From positions 1 through 40,613 of the forward strand of contig JAEAMQ010000051.1 of NCBI GenBank assembly GCA_016901395.1: a stretch of DNA of 40,613 nt, in the 5' to 3' direction. Position 1 is the first letter of the stretch. Every line of letters begins with the position of its first letter. A model generated the notes under the pieces. That model did not search any database. It worked only from the letters and a program-made list of their open reading frames with translations, and had not been told where the DNA came from. The position numbers and the translations under genes were made by a program. Positions 1-8,345 of this stretch are shown one piece after another. Origin of the DNA: Prevotella sp. Lineage in GTDB: Bacteria > Bacteroidota > Bacteroidia > Bacteroidales > Bacteroidaceae.

Positions 1-736
1 CTTCTCTCCCCGCCATCCTCATCAGCCTTGCAATCTCCTCTTCCTTGATGACAAGCCTCTTTTCCCGCTCCGCTATTGCTCTTTCCCTGTTCTCCAACGC
101 CTGTTCCCGCTGGACGAGCCGGTCACATCTTCTGGCAAACTCCTCCTCGTTTCCGGGATATTGGTAGCTCTGTGGATGCTCTCTGCGATACGCCATGCGC
201 CCCCGGCTCATCTCCTCCTTGATGCCACCGGTCTCCAGAAACCGCTGCTTGAGCCTCTCGATATAGTTGCGCAGCATCTTGTCTTCCTGACAAATCAGGG
301 TGATGCAGATATTGGCAATGGCCTCATCGCTACGCTTCTCAATGTCGTGCATGTAGTATTCGCGGTCGTTGTGCCGATGACAAGCCTTCAATAGCTTCTC
401 GTAGCGAGGCTCTCCCTTCTGCCAAATAGGTTGGCCGTGGTGCACAAGATAATCCTTATAATCCTCCAACAACTCCTGATGGCTGGCCTTGGCCACATTC
501 ATCAACTTGATTTCCGTCTCCTTGGAGGTCGCCGAAGCAGCCGATCCCTCCACGATATTCTGCTTTCCCGACCGTGCTGCCTGCACCATCTGGTCCACCG
601 TCCGGTCCTTGTACTTGTCAAGAAAGCGTTCGCAGAAGTAGTACGTCAGGTCACAGATACACTCCGATTTCTTATAAATGATGAGGTCGTGGTATTGCCC
701 ATCTTGCGGAAGAAAGTTGTTGTTGATGGTCACCAT
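1..736 (-). CDS. four-helix-bundle protein with C-terminal suffix region (partial, 3' end outside window)
   Basis: The minus-strand frame from the ATG at 736-734 stays open to the window edge (245 codons seen). The first ~120 residues resemble the four-helix-bundle family first described from 23S rRNA intervening sequences: an early YKKSECICDLTYYFCERF helix, then AARSGKQNIVEGSAAS, which is the typical motif of that family. Behind the bundle lies a second region with RREHPQSYQY and then a charged stretch rich in Glu, Arg and Lys (about residues 195-245) that should be a coiled coil. This matches the Bacteroidetes subgroup in which a conserved suffix follows the bundle. The function of that subgroup is unknown to me. 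The gene is preceded by the phased repeat array at 797-1058 and I find no TAnnTTTG promoter just upstream. Family assignment is from motif recall; the function is not inferred. Confidence 0.8.
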   Translation of the reverse strand, partial: MVTINNNFLPQDGQYHDLIIYKKSECICDLTYYFCERFLDKYKDRTVDQMVQAARSGKQNIVEGSAASATSKETEIKLMNVAKASHQELLEDYKDYLVHHGQPIWQKGEPRYEKLLKACHRHNDREYYMHDIEKRSDEAIANICITLICQEDKMLRNYIERLKQRFLETGGIKEEMSRGRMAYRREHPQSYQYPGNEEEFARRCDRLVQREQALENRERAIAEREKRLVIKEEEIARLMRMAGRE

Positions 737-796
737 AGGTCAATGTGTGTTGATAGTCAATGTTGTTTGATAGTGTTTCTTGTAATTGGGTAGGAG

Positions 797-1058
797 CTGA
801 TAGGTATAAGCTATGATAGGCTCTATAGGAGATGATAGGGCTATGATAGGGGTTATAGGAGAGGATAAGAGTTTATAGGCTCTTATAGGATATGGTGGGA
901 GATGATACATGATGGTGGGCAAAGATAGTGGAATCCATTGTTTTCCTCCTATAAAATCCTATAAGTCCCTATCCTCTCCTATAAGTCCCTATCCTCACCT
1001 ATAAGTTCCTATCACCTCCTATCATCTCCTATCCTCCCCTATCACCCCCTATCCTCTT
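797..1058. repeat. phased 10-bp TATAGG / CCTATA array in inverted arrangement
   Basis: This fills the gap between the four-helix gene and the adaptor gene. On the right, CCTAT recurs every 10 bases exactly at 948, 958, 968, 978, 988, 998, 1008, 1018, 1028, 1038 and 1048. On the left (about 800-905) the complementary word ATAGG (or a near variant) recurs at roughly the same spacing. The two halves face each other around a short unique stretch (about 906-945), so a transcript could fold back: for example 854-870 pairs with 968-984 at 16 of 17 positions. The same words reappear at 8084-8230 and 14712-14780. No gene is supported here; a short frame at 740-922 is only repeat. Confidence 0.85.
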
Positions 1059-2171
1059 CTATTCTCCTTGCTCATCCTTCACAATCTTCGGGCCTCTCAC
1101 CTTCTCACCCTTCTTCAATCCACTCTTAATCTGGATATTGATGCCATCGCTCAAGCCTGTCGTCACCTTCTTCTTCTGATAGGTCTTGTTCTCGCCAGAG
1201 CCTTGGATGACATACACATAGGTGTTGTTGCCACTAAATTCGATGGCACTCTCGGGCACACAGAGCACCTGACGCGCCTCGGCCAGCACAATTTCGGCAT
1301 TGGCACTGTATCCCGAGCGTATCTGAGTGCCACCCACTCCATGCACGGCAGCCTTGATTTCAAACTGGTTGGCACCATTGCTCTCTACGGCTTTCGGGGA
1401 GATATATTCGAGCGAAGCACTGAGTTTCTCGTCCTGCAAAGCACCAATGGTAATCTTCATCGGCATGCCCGGCACAATCTGTCCTACCTCTGTCTCGTCG
1501 ACATTGCCCCTGAAGATGAGGTCGCCCATATTGGCAACCGTAGCAATAGTGGTACCGTCGTTAAACGTATTCGACAAGATTACGGTATTTCCTACCTTCA
1601 CCGGCACATCGAGAATAAGTCCGCTGATGGTCGAACGGATAAGCGTAGAACTCGTGTTGGCATTCTGTGACGACACACCGTCACGCACAACCTCTAAGTT
1701 GTCGTTGGCCGCCCGCACCTCCTCCTGGGCATCCTGCAGGGCCTTACGGCGCTGGTCGTAGTCGCTGCCCGACACCAGCCCCTTGTCATAGAGTGCCTTC
1801 ATGCGGTCGAAATCAATCTTCGACTGGCGCACGGAGATGGCCGCCGAGCGCACCCGAGCCTGAGCCGAGCTGAGCTGGTTCATGTCGGGGATAACCTTTA
1901 CCTTGGCAATGACCTCACCCGCCGACACCATCTGGCCTGCCTGTTTGTAGATATCGCTGATGATTCCGGATATCTGCGGTTTGACATTCACCTCGTTGCG
2001 CGGCTCAATCTTACCCGTCACCACAGTGGTCTTACGCAGGTCTTTTACCGTAGGAACAAACTCCTCGTAGGCCACGGGCTGCGGTTGACTCTTCTTCCAA
2101 AGGAACACAAACGTCCCGATAAACAACAGCAGCACCAACGCCGCCACGATAAACTTGATGTATTTTCTCAT
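1059..2171 (-). CDS. MacA/HlyD-type periplasmic adaptor of an ABC/RND efflux system
   Basis: A 370-residue periplasmic adaptor (membrane fusion) protein. An N-terminal membrane anchor (about residues 5-27) is followed by a lipoyl/barrel-sandwich half (GKIEPRNEVNVKPQISGII, then GQMVSAGEVIAKV), an alpha-helical hairpin (about 95-165, rich in Gln/Arg/Asp and with RMKALYDKGLVS), the second lipoyl half (TIRSTISGLILDVPVKVGN region), a beta-barrel and a membrane-proximal domain. In MacAB-type systems such proteins link an inner-membrane ABC permease to an outer-membrane channel. It is the last gene of a co-directional set with ATPase 4884-5603 and permeases 3458-4720 and 2217-3461, and no TolC-like gene is visible nearby. 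A GTG three bases upstream (2174) is possible, but I chose the ATG at 2171. The gene ends directly in the phased repeat array. Confidence 0.9.
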   Translation of the reverse strand: MRKYIKFIVAALVLLLFIGTFVFLWKKSQPQPVAYEEFVPTVKDLRKTTVVTGKIEPRNEVNVKPQISGIISDIYKQAGQMVSAGEVIAKVKVIPDMNQLSSAQARVRSAAISVRQSKIDFDRMKALYDKGLVSGSDYDQRRKALQDAQEEVRAANDNLEVVRDGVSSQNANTSSTLIRSTISGLILDVPVKVGNTVILSNTFNDGTTIATVANMGDLIFRGNVDETEVGQIVPGMPMKITIGALQDEKLSASLEYISPKAVESNGANQFEIKAAVHGVGGTQIRSGYSANAEIVLAEARQVLCVPESAIEFSGNNTYVYVIQGSGENKTYQKKKVTTGLSDGINIQIKSGLKKGEKVRGPKIVKDEQGE

Positions 2172-2177
2172 CACTTA

Positions 2178-2216
2178 TCTATGAATTATGAATATTGAAT
2201 CTTGAATTTTGAATTT
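2178..2216. repeat. heptad repeat TTGAATN between permease and adaptor genes
   Basis: Five consecutive 7-base units of the form (A/T)TGAAT(N) fill almost the whole 45-base gap between the permease stop and the adaptor start. It is a short simple repeat inside an operon; a similar heptad series on the other word (TCAATTN) precedes the end of the ATPase gene at 4859-4886. Confidence 0.8.
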
Positions 2217-3461
2217 CTACTCATCACGCATGGCATCCACGGGCTTGATGCTCATGGCTCTTGCGGCTGGCGCCAGACCTGCCAGGACACCGAGAATGCT
2301 CAGCATCACCACCGCACCGAGTGCTGTCCAGAACCCCACTTGGAAGTGGGCGTTGACCATTCCGTCGGTGGTGTTGCCCACTTCAAGCATCTGAAGGATG
2401 ATGACGGCAAAGAGAATGCCACTCATGCCCGCCACCGCCGTGAGTATAATGCTCTCCGAAATGATTTGCGAGAGAATCATCCGGGGCGTTGCTCCGATAG
2501 CCCTTCGAATGCCAATCTCGGTGGTTCGCTCCCTCACAGTGACCATCATGATGTTGCTCACGCCAATGGCGCCGGCCAGAAGCGTACCGATTCCGACCAG
2601 CCATATCAGGAAATTGACTCCGCTAAAGAGGCTGTCCATCATCGAAAACATCACTTCGGTGTTGATGATGGTGATGGCTTTCTCGTCCTCGGGAGACACA
2701 TCGTGGCTCTGTCCGATGACGTTTCTGATTTTGGGAGAAAGCTTGGAAACGCGTGTGCCGGGCTTGATGGTCATGCAAATCAGGTCGATGCTGTCGCCCC
2801 GATTGTAGGCATGCTGCACCAAGGTGATGGGCACCGACACCGATTCCTCGGTTCGTCCGTTGATGTTCATGTTGCCGGAGGAGTAGTTTACACCCACCAC
2901 CTGATAATAGGTGGAGTCGATTCTCACCCGCTGTCCACAGGGATCACCCCCGCCGGGGAACAGCGTCTTGTAGACCTTCTTGCCCAACACGCACACCTTG
3001 CGGCCCTGGGCAATGTCCATCTCATTGATAAACCGGCCGTAATACATCTTCGGGGCCTCGACGTTGACATAGTTGGGCAGCAGTCCCTTGAACGAACAAT
3101 TACTCTTTTTGTCTTTGAACGTCACGCCCGCACCCCATACCGACAGCATCGGGCTGACGATATCAATCTCCGGAACCTGTGCTTTCAATCGATCGATGTC
3201 GCGATAAGTCAGTCCCCAAGTGCGTCCTTTGCGGAACCCATGATAGGGTTTCGTGGTCGGTTGGGGGAAGATAATGGCACAGTTGGTAGCAAAGCCCTCG
3301 AAGTTTTTGTTCACCAACTCCTTCATTCCCTGTCCTCCACCGATGAGCGCGACAAGCATAAAGATGCCCCAGAACACGCCGAAGCCCGTCAGAAACGACC
3401 GCGCCTTGTTGCGCGTAATGGTGTCGAGGATCTCCTTATATGAATCAATGTCTATTCTCAT
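2217..3461 (-). CDS. MacB/FtsX-type ABC transporter permease (second of two)
   Basis: A 414-residue permease with the MacB plan: one N-terminal membrane helix (GFGVFWGIFMLVALIGGG, about residues 21-38), a long periplasmic MacB-like domain (about 45-285), then three membrane helices in the last 130 residues. The conserved coupling stretch VRERTTEIGIRRAIGA lies just after the second helix and ATP-binding partners dock there. The C-terminus carries the usual GLAPAARAMSIKPVDAMR motif. The ATG at 3461 overlaps the stop codon of the upstream permease (ATGA), which suggests translational coupling. A longer frame begins at 3566 but would run through the end of the upstream gene. With its neighbour it probably forms a heterodimeric permease; the substrate is unknown. 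Confidence 0.92.
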   Translation of the reverse strand: MRIDIDSYKEILDTITRNKARSFLTGFGVFWGIFMLVALIGGGQGMKELVNKNFEGFATNCAIIFPQPTTKPYHGFRKGRTWGLTYRDIDRLKAQVPEIDIVSPMLSVWGAGVTFKDKKSNCSFKGLLPNYVNVEAPKMYYGRFINEMDIAQGRKVCVLGKKVYKTLFPGGGDPCGQRVRIDSTYYQVVGVNYSSGNMNINGRTEESVSVPITLVQHAYNRGDSIDLICMTIKPGTRVSKLSPKIRNVIGQSHDVSPEDEKAITIINTEVMFSMMDSLFSGVNFLIWLVGIGTLLAGAIGVSNIMMVTVRERTTEIGIRRAIGATPRMILSQIISESIILTAVAGMSGILFAVIILQMLEVGNTTDGMVNAHFQVGFWTALGAVVMLSILGVLAGLAPAARAMSIKPVDAMRDE

Positions 3462-4720
3462 TCTGCTCTTAATGCTTCGATGGGGGAAATATGGGCGGCT
3501 TTGCGGGCCGGAATAAAACCGGCGATGGTGCCGGCGGCAATCATCAATACGGTGACTTCGATGCACACATCAATACCCACCGTGGGGTCGAGAAACGTGG
3601 TTATCTTATGCCCCACGCCCACATCGACACTCTGATGGCCCAATGTGGCATCCATATATTGATTGGTGGCAATGCCCAGCAGCATACCGATGTATCCAAA
3701 GAAGGTGGTGATGATGATGCTTTCGATGATGACTAATCGCAGGATGCTCCACGGTTTGGCACCGATAGCCTTGCGAATGCCAAACTCACGGGTGCGCTCC
3801 TTCACGGAAATCAACATGATATTGCTCACGCCCACGATACCGCTAAGCAACGTAAAGATACCTACTATCCATAATGCCTTACGGATTATCGCCATGCCTG
3901 CATCCATCTGCATGACCCGCACAAAGCGGTTCCAAATCCAGATGGCATCCTCGTCATCAGGCGCGGCGTGGTGGTTGGCATTGATAACAGCCTTGTATTG
4001 TTTCTCAAAGTTCTCATTATCCTTCTCTGTCTTTAGTCCTTGGAAGGAGAAAACAATGTTGTCAGCCTTATCTCCACGGCCATACATCGTGCGCAGGGTG
4101 TTGAACGCCGTGTAGGTATCGGTACTCATTCCACTATTGTCACTCTTGCTGATTCCGATGATTTGGAATGAGAAGTTGCCCACTTTGATTTGTTTTCCCA
4201 CCAAGGAGAGATAGTCTTTCGGCTCCAGTTCCTTAGCTTGATTCTCGCTGATGACCAACACTTTGCGACTGTGTTCGTTGTCAATCTCATTGACAAATCG
4301 ACCCGCAAGCATCTCCAGTTTGTTGATGTCGGCCTCATTAGGGTATACACCGTTGAGCGTACTGCCCACGTAATTGCTTCCATTACTGATGGTAACGCCC
4401 GACTGCTGTATCTCCGCGCCCACGGTTTCCACATTCTGCGAGAAGCGGTGCTCAGTGGTATTGATGTCCTTGTCGTCCAGATTGATGCGTCGGCCTTCCT
4501 TCAATCCCTGATAGGCTTTCGACGTGTAACCACCGCCCACCATCATCGAGTTGCTCATGAAGCTCTCGTTGTTGTTCATCATACCGTTGATGAGACCATT
4601 GCCGGCACCCAGCAGGAAGATAAGCATGAATATTCCCCACGCCACGGCAAAGCCTGTGAGTGCCGTGCGGAGCTTGTTGCGGCGGGCCGTAGCCCATATT
4701 TCTTCAAGAATATCACGCAT
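3458..4720 (-). CDS. MacB/FtsX-type ABC transporter permease (first of two)
   Basis: A 420-residue paralogue of the following permease with the same order of parts: N-terminal helix (GFAVAWGIFMLIFLLGAGNG, about residues 22-41), a periplasmic MacB-like domain (about 50-290) and three C-terminal helices. The coupling motif VKERTREFGIRKAIGAKP and the final FIPARKAAHISPIEALR motif are clear. The periplasmic halves of the two permeases differ strongly, so the pair is likely a heterodimer rather than a recent duplication. The 3' end overlaps the next gene by 4 bases. Between this gene and the upstream ATPase lie the 44-bp tandem repeats. Confidence 0.92.
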   Translation of the reverse strand: MRDILEEIWATARRNKLRTALTGFAVAWGIFMLIFLLGAGNGLINGMMNNNESFMSNSMMVGGGYTSKAYQGLKEGRRINLDDKDINTTEHRFSQNVETVGAEIQQSGVTISNGSNYVGSTLNGVYPNEADINKLEMLAGRFVNEIDNEHSRKVLVISENQAKELEPKDYLSLVGKQIKVGNFSFQIIGISKSDNSGMSTDTYTAFNTLRTMYGRGDKADNIVFSFQGLKTEKDNENFEKQYKAVINANHHAAPDDEDAIWIWNRFVRVMQMDAGMAIIRKALWIVGIFTLLSGIVGVSNIMLISVKERTREFGIRKAIGAKPWSILRLVIIESIIITTFFGYIGMLLGIATNQYMDATLGHQSVDVGVGHKITTFLDPTVGIDVCIEVTVLMIAAGTIAGFIPARKAAHISPIEALRAE

Positions 4721-4723
4721 AGG

Positions 4724-4855
4724 AATGACGAGTTTGGAGTTTGGAATGTGGAATTAAAGCAATGACGAATGACGAGTTTGGAGTTTGGAATGTGGAATTA
4801 AAGCAATGACGAATGACGAGTTTAGAGTTTGGAATGTGGAATGACGAATGAGTAA
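4724..4855. repeat. 44-bp tandem repeat, about three copies
   Basis: Units start at 4724, 4768 and 4812 (word AATGACGAGTTTGGAGTTTG), an exact 44-base period with the third copy slightly diverged and shortened. The array sits between the ATPase gene and the first permease gene of one operon and would be transcribed. 44 is twice the 22-base step seen in other arrays of this window. Confidence 0.9.
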
Positions 4856-4858
4856 TTA

Positions 4859-4886
4859 TCAATTTTCAATTATCAATTCTCAATTA
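4859..4886. repeat. heptad repeat TCAATTN
   Basis: Four successive 7-base units of TCAATTN (C at 4860, 4867, 4874, 4881) directly follow the 44-bp array and run into the stop codon of the ATPase gene. Simple repeat, no further structure seen. Confidence 0.75.
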
Positions 4887-5603
4887 CTTCATCATGCCAT
4901 TGATGCCGAAGGGCGATGAGTTGTGGTCGAGATTTTCCTCTATCTTTCCGATGAGACCGTCCTTGATGTGCACGATTTTATTGGTTTCGTTGGCCACACC
5001 ACTCTCGTGTGTCACCACCACAATCGTCTTGTGTTCCTCGGCATTGAGTTTTTTGAGCAGTGTCATCACCTCTACACTCGTCTTGGAATCGAGCGCACCG
5101 GTAGGCTCGTCGGCCAGAATGATCTTGGGATTGGTAATCAGCGCGCGGGCGATGGCTACGCGTTGCTTCTGTCCTCCCGACATTTCGTTGGGATAATGCT
5201 CGGCCCACGGCAGCAGGTCCAAGCGGTCGAGATACTCCAGTGCCAGCTGATGACGCTTGCGACGCGACACGCCTTGATAGAACAGAGGCAACTCCACATT
5301 CTCCACGGCGGTCTTGAAGCCGATGAGATTGAAGCTCTGGAAGATAAATCCGATGAGCCGGTTGCGGTATTCGGCGGCCTTGCGCTCACTCAAATCCTTG
5401 ATGAGTTCGCCGGCCAATACATACTCGCCACTGTCGTAGTTGTCGAGAATGCCGAGTATATTTAATAAGGTAGACTTCCCGGAACCAGACGCTCCCATGA
5501 TGGAAACAAACTCTCCCTCCTCGATGTCAAGGTCAATTCCCTTGAGCACGTGGAGCGGCTGGGCACCGAAATAGGTCTTATTGATGTTTTTGAGGTGTAT
5601 CAT
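4884..5603 (-). CDS. ABC transporter ATP-binding protein, MacB/LolD type
   Basis: A 239-residue nucleotide-binding subunit. It has Walker A (GASGSGKSTLLN, about residues 38-49), a Q-loop (FIFQSFNLIGF), the signature MSGGQKQRVAIARAL, Walker B with glutamate (ILADEPTGALD) and the switch histidine (VVVTHE). The Q-loop context and the EPTGALD ending are typical of the MacB/LolD/FtsE group that powers MacB-like permeases. I chose the ATG at 5603 (MIHLKNINKTYFG), which matches the family N-terminus; the frame extends 13 codons further upstream without family similarity. The gene is followed by both permeases and the adaptor, so the four probably form one exporter. Confidence 0.93.
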   Translation of the reverse strand: MIHLKNINKTYFGAQPLHVLKGIDLDIEEGEFVSIMGASGSGKSTLLNILGILDNYDSGEYVLAGELIKDLSERKAAEYRNRLIGFIFQSFNLIGFKTAVENVELPLFYQGVSRRKRHQLALEYLDRLDLLPWAEHYPNEMSGGQKQRVAIARALITNPKIILADEPTGALDSKTSVEVMTLLKKLNAEEHKTIVVVTHESGVANETNKIVHIKDGLIGKIEENLDHNSSPFGINGMMK

Positions 5604-5665
5604 ATTATCGGTTTGACGCACGCCGACGGCACAAAGTTGCACCGCCGGCGCAGATTGTGGACCAT

Positions 5666-6286
5666 TTAATCCTGTTTGCCCGAGGGCAGACAGTGGGTCT
5701 TACCCGCACAGCAATTGCTATTGGCTGTGTAGGCTTTGAGGTCGCCTTTGGCTTCCAACTCGGCGAGTTTGGCGGCAATCTTCTCATGCTGCACGGTACC
5801 AAGCACCACCTTTCCCTCCGTATCGATCAGATAATAAGAGGGTATCCAGTTGATGTGGTAGTCCTGATCGATCTTCGTCTGCTTCTTCCATTTCTTCAGT
5901 TCGCTGTGCTGCAACCACTTCATCTCATTCTTCTCGATGCAGTTTTGCCATGCAGCCTTGTCAGTGTCAAACGAGATTCCGATAAATTGCACGTTCATGG
6001 AGCCGAAACGGTCGTACATCGCCTTCACCTCGGGAATATCCTTTCGGCAGTCGGGACACCACGAAGCCCAGAAGTCGAGCACCACATATTGTCCGCGAAA
6101 CTGGCTCAGCGGGATGTTGCAACAGCTGTCTTTGCCCGAAATGATGAATTGCGGGGCCTCGGTTCCGGGCTTGAGCAATGCCGTGGCATACTGTGCATCC
6201 AAATCCTCCTGAGTCTCCTGAGCTTGTATAGTCTGGCCACAAACCATCATGAGCAGGGCCAGAAACAGGGTTTTCATTGTGTTCAT
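5666..6286 (-). CDS. secreted TlpA-like thioredoxin-fold protein
   Basis: A 206-residue protein with a signal peptide (MNTMKTLFLALLMMVCG, likely cut after QTIQA) and a TlpA/AhpC-type thioredoxin domain. The redox motif is WCPDC (Cys77 and Cys80) and the cis-proline loop is WIPSYYLID. The family reduces or isomerises disulfides, or keeps metal-binding and cytochrome partners reduced, in the periplasm. Two more Cys pairs occur outside the active site (SCC near residue 54; NCCAGKTHC near the C-terminus). These are uncommon and could bind metal or act as resolving cysteines. Only 23 bases separate it from the ABC exporter upstream and 62 from the ATPase downstream, so cotranscription is plausible. 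ATG 6277 is an alternative start. Confidence 0.88.
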   Translation of the reverse strand: MNTMKTLFLALLMMVCGQTIQAQETQEDLDAQYATALLKPGTEAPQFIISGKDSCCNIPLSQFRGQYVVLDFWASWCPDCRKDIPEVKAMYDRFGSMNVQFIGISFDTDKAAWQNCIEKNEMKWLQHSELKKWKKQTKIDQDYHINWIPSYYLIDTEGKVVLGTVQHEKIAAKLAELEAKGDLKAYTANSNCCAGKTHCLPSGKQD

Positions 6287-6309
6287 ATTTCTAAAATTTA
6301 AGTGGAAAA

Positions 6310-8064
6310 TTATATCTTTTCTATCTTCAGCGTCTGGTCGCAATAGTCTACCACGGCCGGGCGATGGGTAATGAATATCACGGTTTTGTCGTGGGAGGCC
6401 AGCACGTTGTGGAGCAACTGCCGCTCGGTCTCGGGGTCGAGGGCCGACGTAGCCTCGTCGAAGAGCATGATGCTACGGTTGCGCAACAGGGCGCGGGCGA
6501 TGGCAATGCGTTGCGCCTGCCCCTCAGACAATCCGCCACCCGACTCGGCACACACCGTGTCGAGGCCGTCGGGGAGGTCCATCACAAAGTCGGCACAACT
6601 GCAATGGAGTGCCTCACGCATCTCGTCGTCGGTCGCACTGAGCTTGCCCAGACGCAGATTGTCGCGTATGGTGCCGCTCATGAGCGTGTTGCCCTGAGGC
6701 ACATAGACGAAGTTGCAACGCATGCGGGGCGTGAGCGTCCTGGCCCCACGGTTGTCGTAAATCTCCACCTTGCCACTCTGCGGAGCCAGCAATGCGAGGA
6801 TGAGACGCACCAAGGTGGTCTTGCCCGACCCCGTCTCGCCGAGGATAGCCGTACACGATCCCGGTCGGAAATCGAAGTTGAGATGCTGGATGACGTCGCC
6901 ATCGACATCGTCGTAACGATAGCTCACGTCGCTGAGTCGCACACCACAGGGGACATTGAGCTTTATCGGAGCACCCTGTTCCTCCAATGGATTCTCCTCC
7001 AACTCCATCAGTCGCTCGGTCGCCGTGAGCACGGAGACAAAAGCGGGAACCAATTTGGTGAGGTCGCGGGCAGGGCTTTGAATCTTGTTGACCAACTGAA
7101 GGAAGGCCGTCATGCCACCGAATGTAAGGCTGTGCTGCGACATACGGAGGGCCGCCCAGAGAAAAGCCACGAGATAGCCCAGTGCAAACCCAAAGTTCAG
7201 GATAAGGTTGCTGAACACCGAGAACACCGTGCGCTTCACCACTTTGTGGCGCAACTCGCCCTGCGTGTGTTCCAGTCGGCCCACCATCGGGCGCTCACTC
7301 TCCAAGGTCTTGATGAGCATTCGGTTCTGGATGGTTTCCTGAAGCACGCTCTGCACCTTGGAATCGGAGTTGCGAACCTCACGCGTCAGCCGCCGCATGT
7401 GGCCGATATAGACTTTGCTCAACAACACAAACACGGGGATAATGGCCACCGTGATGAGGGCGAGCGTGGCGTCCATGAGGAAAAGATAGACAAAGGCACC
7501 GACAAACAAGGCTAGCACCGACAGTGTGTTGGGGATGACCTCGGTGAGGAAGTTCACCACATTGGTCACGTCAAACTCCAGTCGGTTGAGCACGTCGCCG
7601 GAGTGATGGGTCTCCTTGCCGTGCCATTCCGAACGCAGAATGCGGTCGAGCATGCGCTGCTGCATGCGGTTCTGGGCACGGATGCCCAGTATGTTGCGCA
7701 CCCAAACGCTGGAGATATTGAGTGCGAAGTCGCAGAGTATCAGCGTTCCCATGATGGCCACGGCCCAGTAGACCGAGCCGGCACGCACTCCCGAGGCCAC
7801 GTCGATGGCATGCTGCACGGCCCAAACCTGCGCCAGCGACACGCCCACCGACACCAGTCCTATCATGGCGTTGAGCATGGCCTGCAGTCGGTTGCCACGC
7901 CAGGCGCCCCACAGCCATCTCAGGATTTGGGCGATGGAGTATTTGGATGAACGGTCGAGCAGTCTTCCCAAGCCCCGTTTTCCCCAGGACTTGACCGATG
8001 GCTGACGACCGTCGGAGGTCTCAGCTGCAGATGCTTGACTGTGGGATGATGGCTGATTGCTCAT
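6310..8064 (-). CDS. fused ABC exporter (membrane domain plus ATPase)
   Basis: A 584-residue half-transporter of the MsbA/LmrA type. A hydrophilic N-terminal tail of about 40 residues is followed by a six-helix exporter domain (about 55-345) and a nucleotide-binding domain. Walker A is GETGSGKTT (409-417), the signature is LSEGQ (512-516), Walker B is LFDEATSALD (534-543) and the switch histidine is His567. The signature is LSEGQ instead of LSGGQ, and the last Gln of the usual QxQR appears as GQAQR. These variants are common in bacteriocin or lipid exporters, so I do not infer a loss of activity. It acts as a dimer in the inner membrane; the substrate cannot be read from the sequence. The gene heads the co-directional block that continues with the thioredoxin. 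Confidence 0.9.
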   Translation of the reverse strand: MSNQPSSHSQASAAETSDGRQPSVKSWGKRGLGRLLDRSSKYSIAQILRWLWGAWRGNRLQAMLNAMIGLVSVGVSLAQVWAVQHAIDVASGVRAGSVYWAVAIMGTLILCDFALNISSVWVRNILGIRAQNRMQQRMLDRILRSEWHGKETHHSGDVLNRLEFDVTNVVNFLTEVIPNTLSVLALFVGAFVYLFLMDATLALITVAIIPVFVLLSKVYIGHMRRLTREVRNSDSKVQSVLQETIQNRMLIKTLESERPMVGRLEHTQGELRHKVVKRTVFSVFSNLILNFGFALGYLVAFLWAALRMSQHSLTFGGMTAFLQLVNKIQSPARDLTKLVPAFVSVLTATERLMELEENPLEEQGAPIKLNVPCGVRLSDVSYRYDDVDGDVIQHLNFDFRPGSCTAILGETGSGKTTLVRLILALLAPQSGKVEIYDNRGARTLTPRMRCNFVYVPQGNTLMSGTIRDNLRLGKLSATDDEMREALHCSCADFVMDLPDGLDTVCAESGGGLSEGQAQRIAIARALLRNRSIMLFDEATSALDPETERQLLHNVLASHDKTVIFITHRPAVVDYCDQTLKIEKI

Positions 8065-8083
8065 GGATGGGTGATGTTGGGAT

Positions 8084-8230
8084 GATAGGAACTTATAGGG
8101 ACTTATAGGGTTTGATAAGAGGACTTATGGGATTTGATAAGAGGACTTATGGGATTTGATAAGAGGACTTATGGGATTTGGTGAGAGGAGCGATGAGTTT
8201 TGATGAGAGGAATGATGGGAGTAATGATAG
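8084..8230. repeat. 22-bp tandem repeat (three copies) within a TATAGG-type array
   Basis: The exact 22-base unit TTTGATAAGAGGACTTATGG(GA) occurs at 8111, 8133 and 8155; it is preceded by two 10-base ACTTATAGGG units (about 8091-8110) and followed by decaying copies to about 8230. The words GATAGG and CTTATAGG tie it to the arrays at 797-1058 and 14712-14780. It lies upstream of the fused ABC exporter, between that gene and the NAD kinase 3' end. A frame at 8125-8367 on the minus strand is repeat-derived. Confidence 0.85.
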
Positions 8231-8307
8231 GGGAGGACATGGGGTGGTGGAAGATTTTGAATGATAGCTCCTGCTCCTTCCAGGTCGCGTCCCTTGCCGG
8301 TAATCTC

Positions 8308-8336
8308 ACATCCCCTCCCTCGGAGGGGCTTGGGGA
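8308..8336. repeat. GC-rich palindrome CCCCTCC-GGAGGGG
   Basis: A short GC-rich palindromic element with arms CCCCTCC and GGAGGGG (about 8310-8327) followed by CTTGGGGAGG. It lies just after the NAD kinase stop. Similar words occur near 10941-10976, 11323-11352 and, in longer form, at 40320-40438, so this looks like a small REP-like family. Confidence 0.55.
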
Positions 8337-8345
8337 GGCTTTTCC

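Noticed and set aside
161..793. Two plus-strand frames at the window start (161-394 and 431-793)
   Set aside because: They are antisense to the minus-strand four-helix-bundle gene, which is open over the whole interval and carries the family motif.
2202..3443. A plus-strand frame of 413 codons antisense to the second permease
   Set aside because: In codon register with the permease, rich in His and Asp as expected for an antisense translation, no family match.
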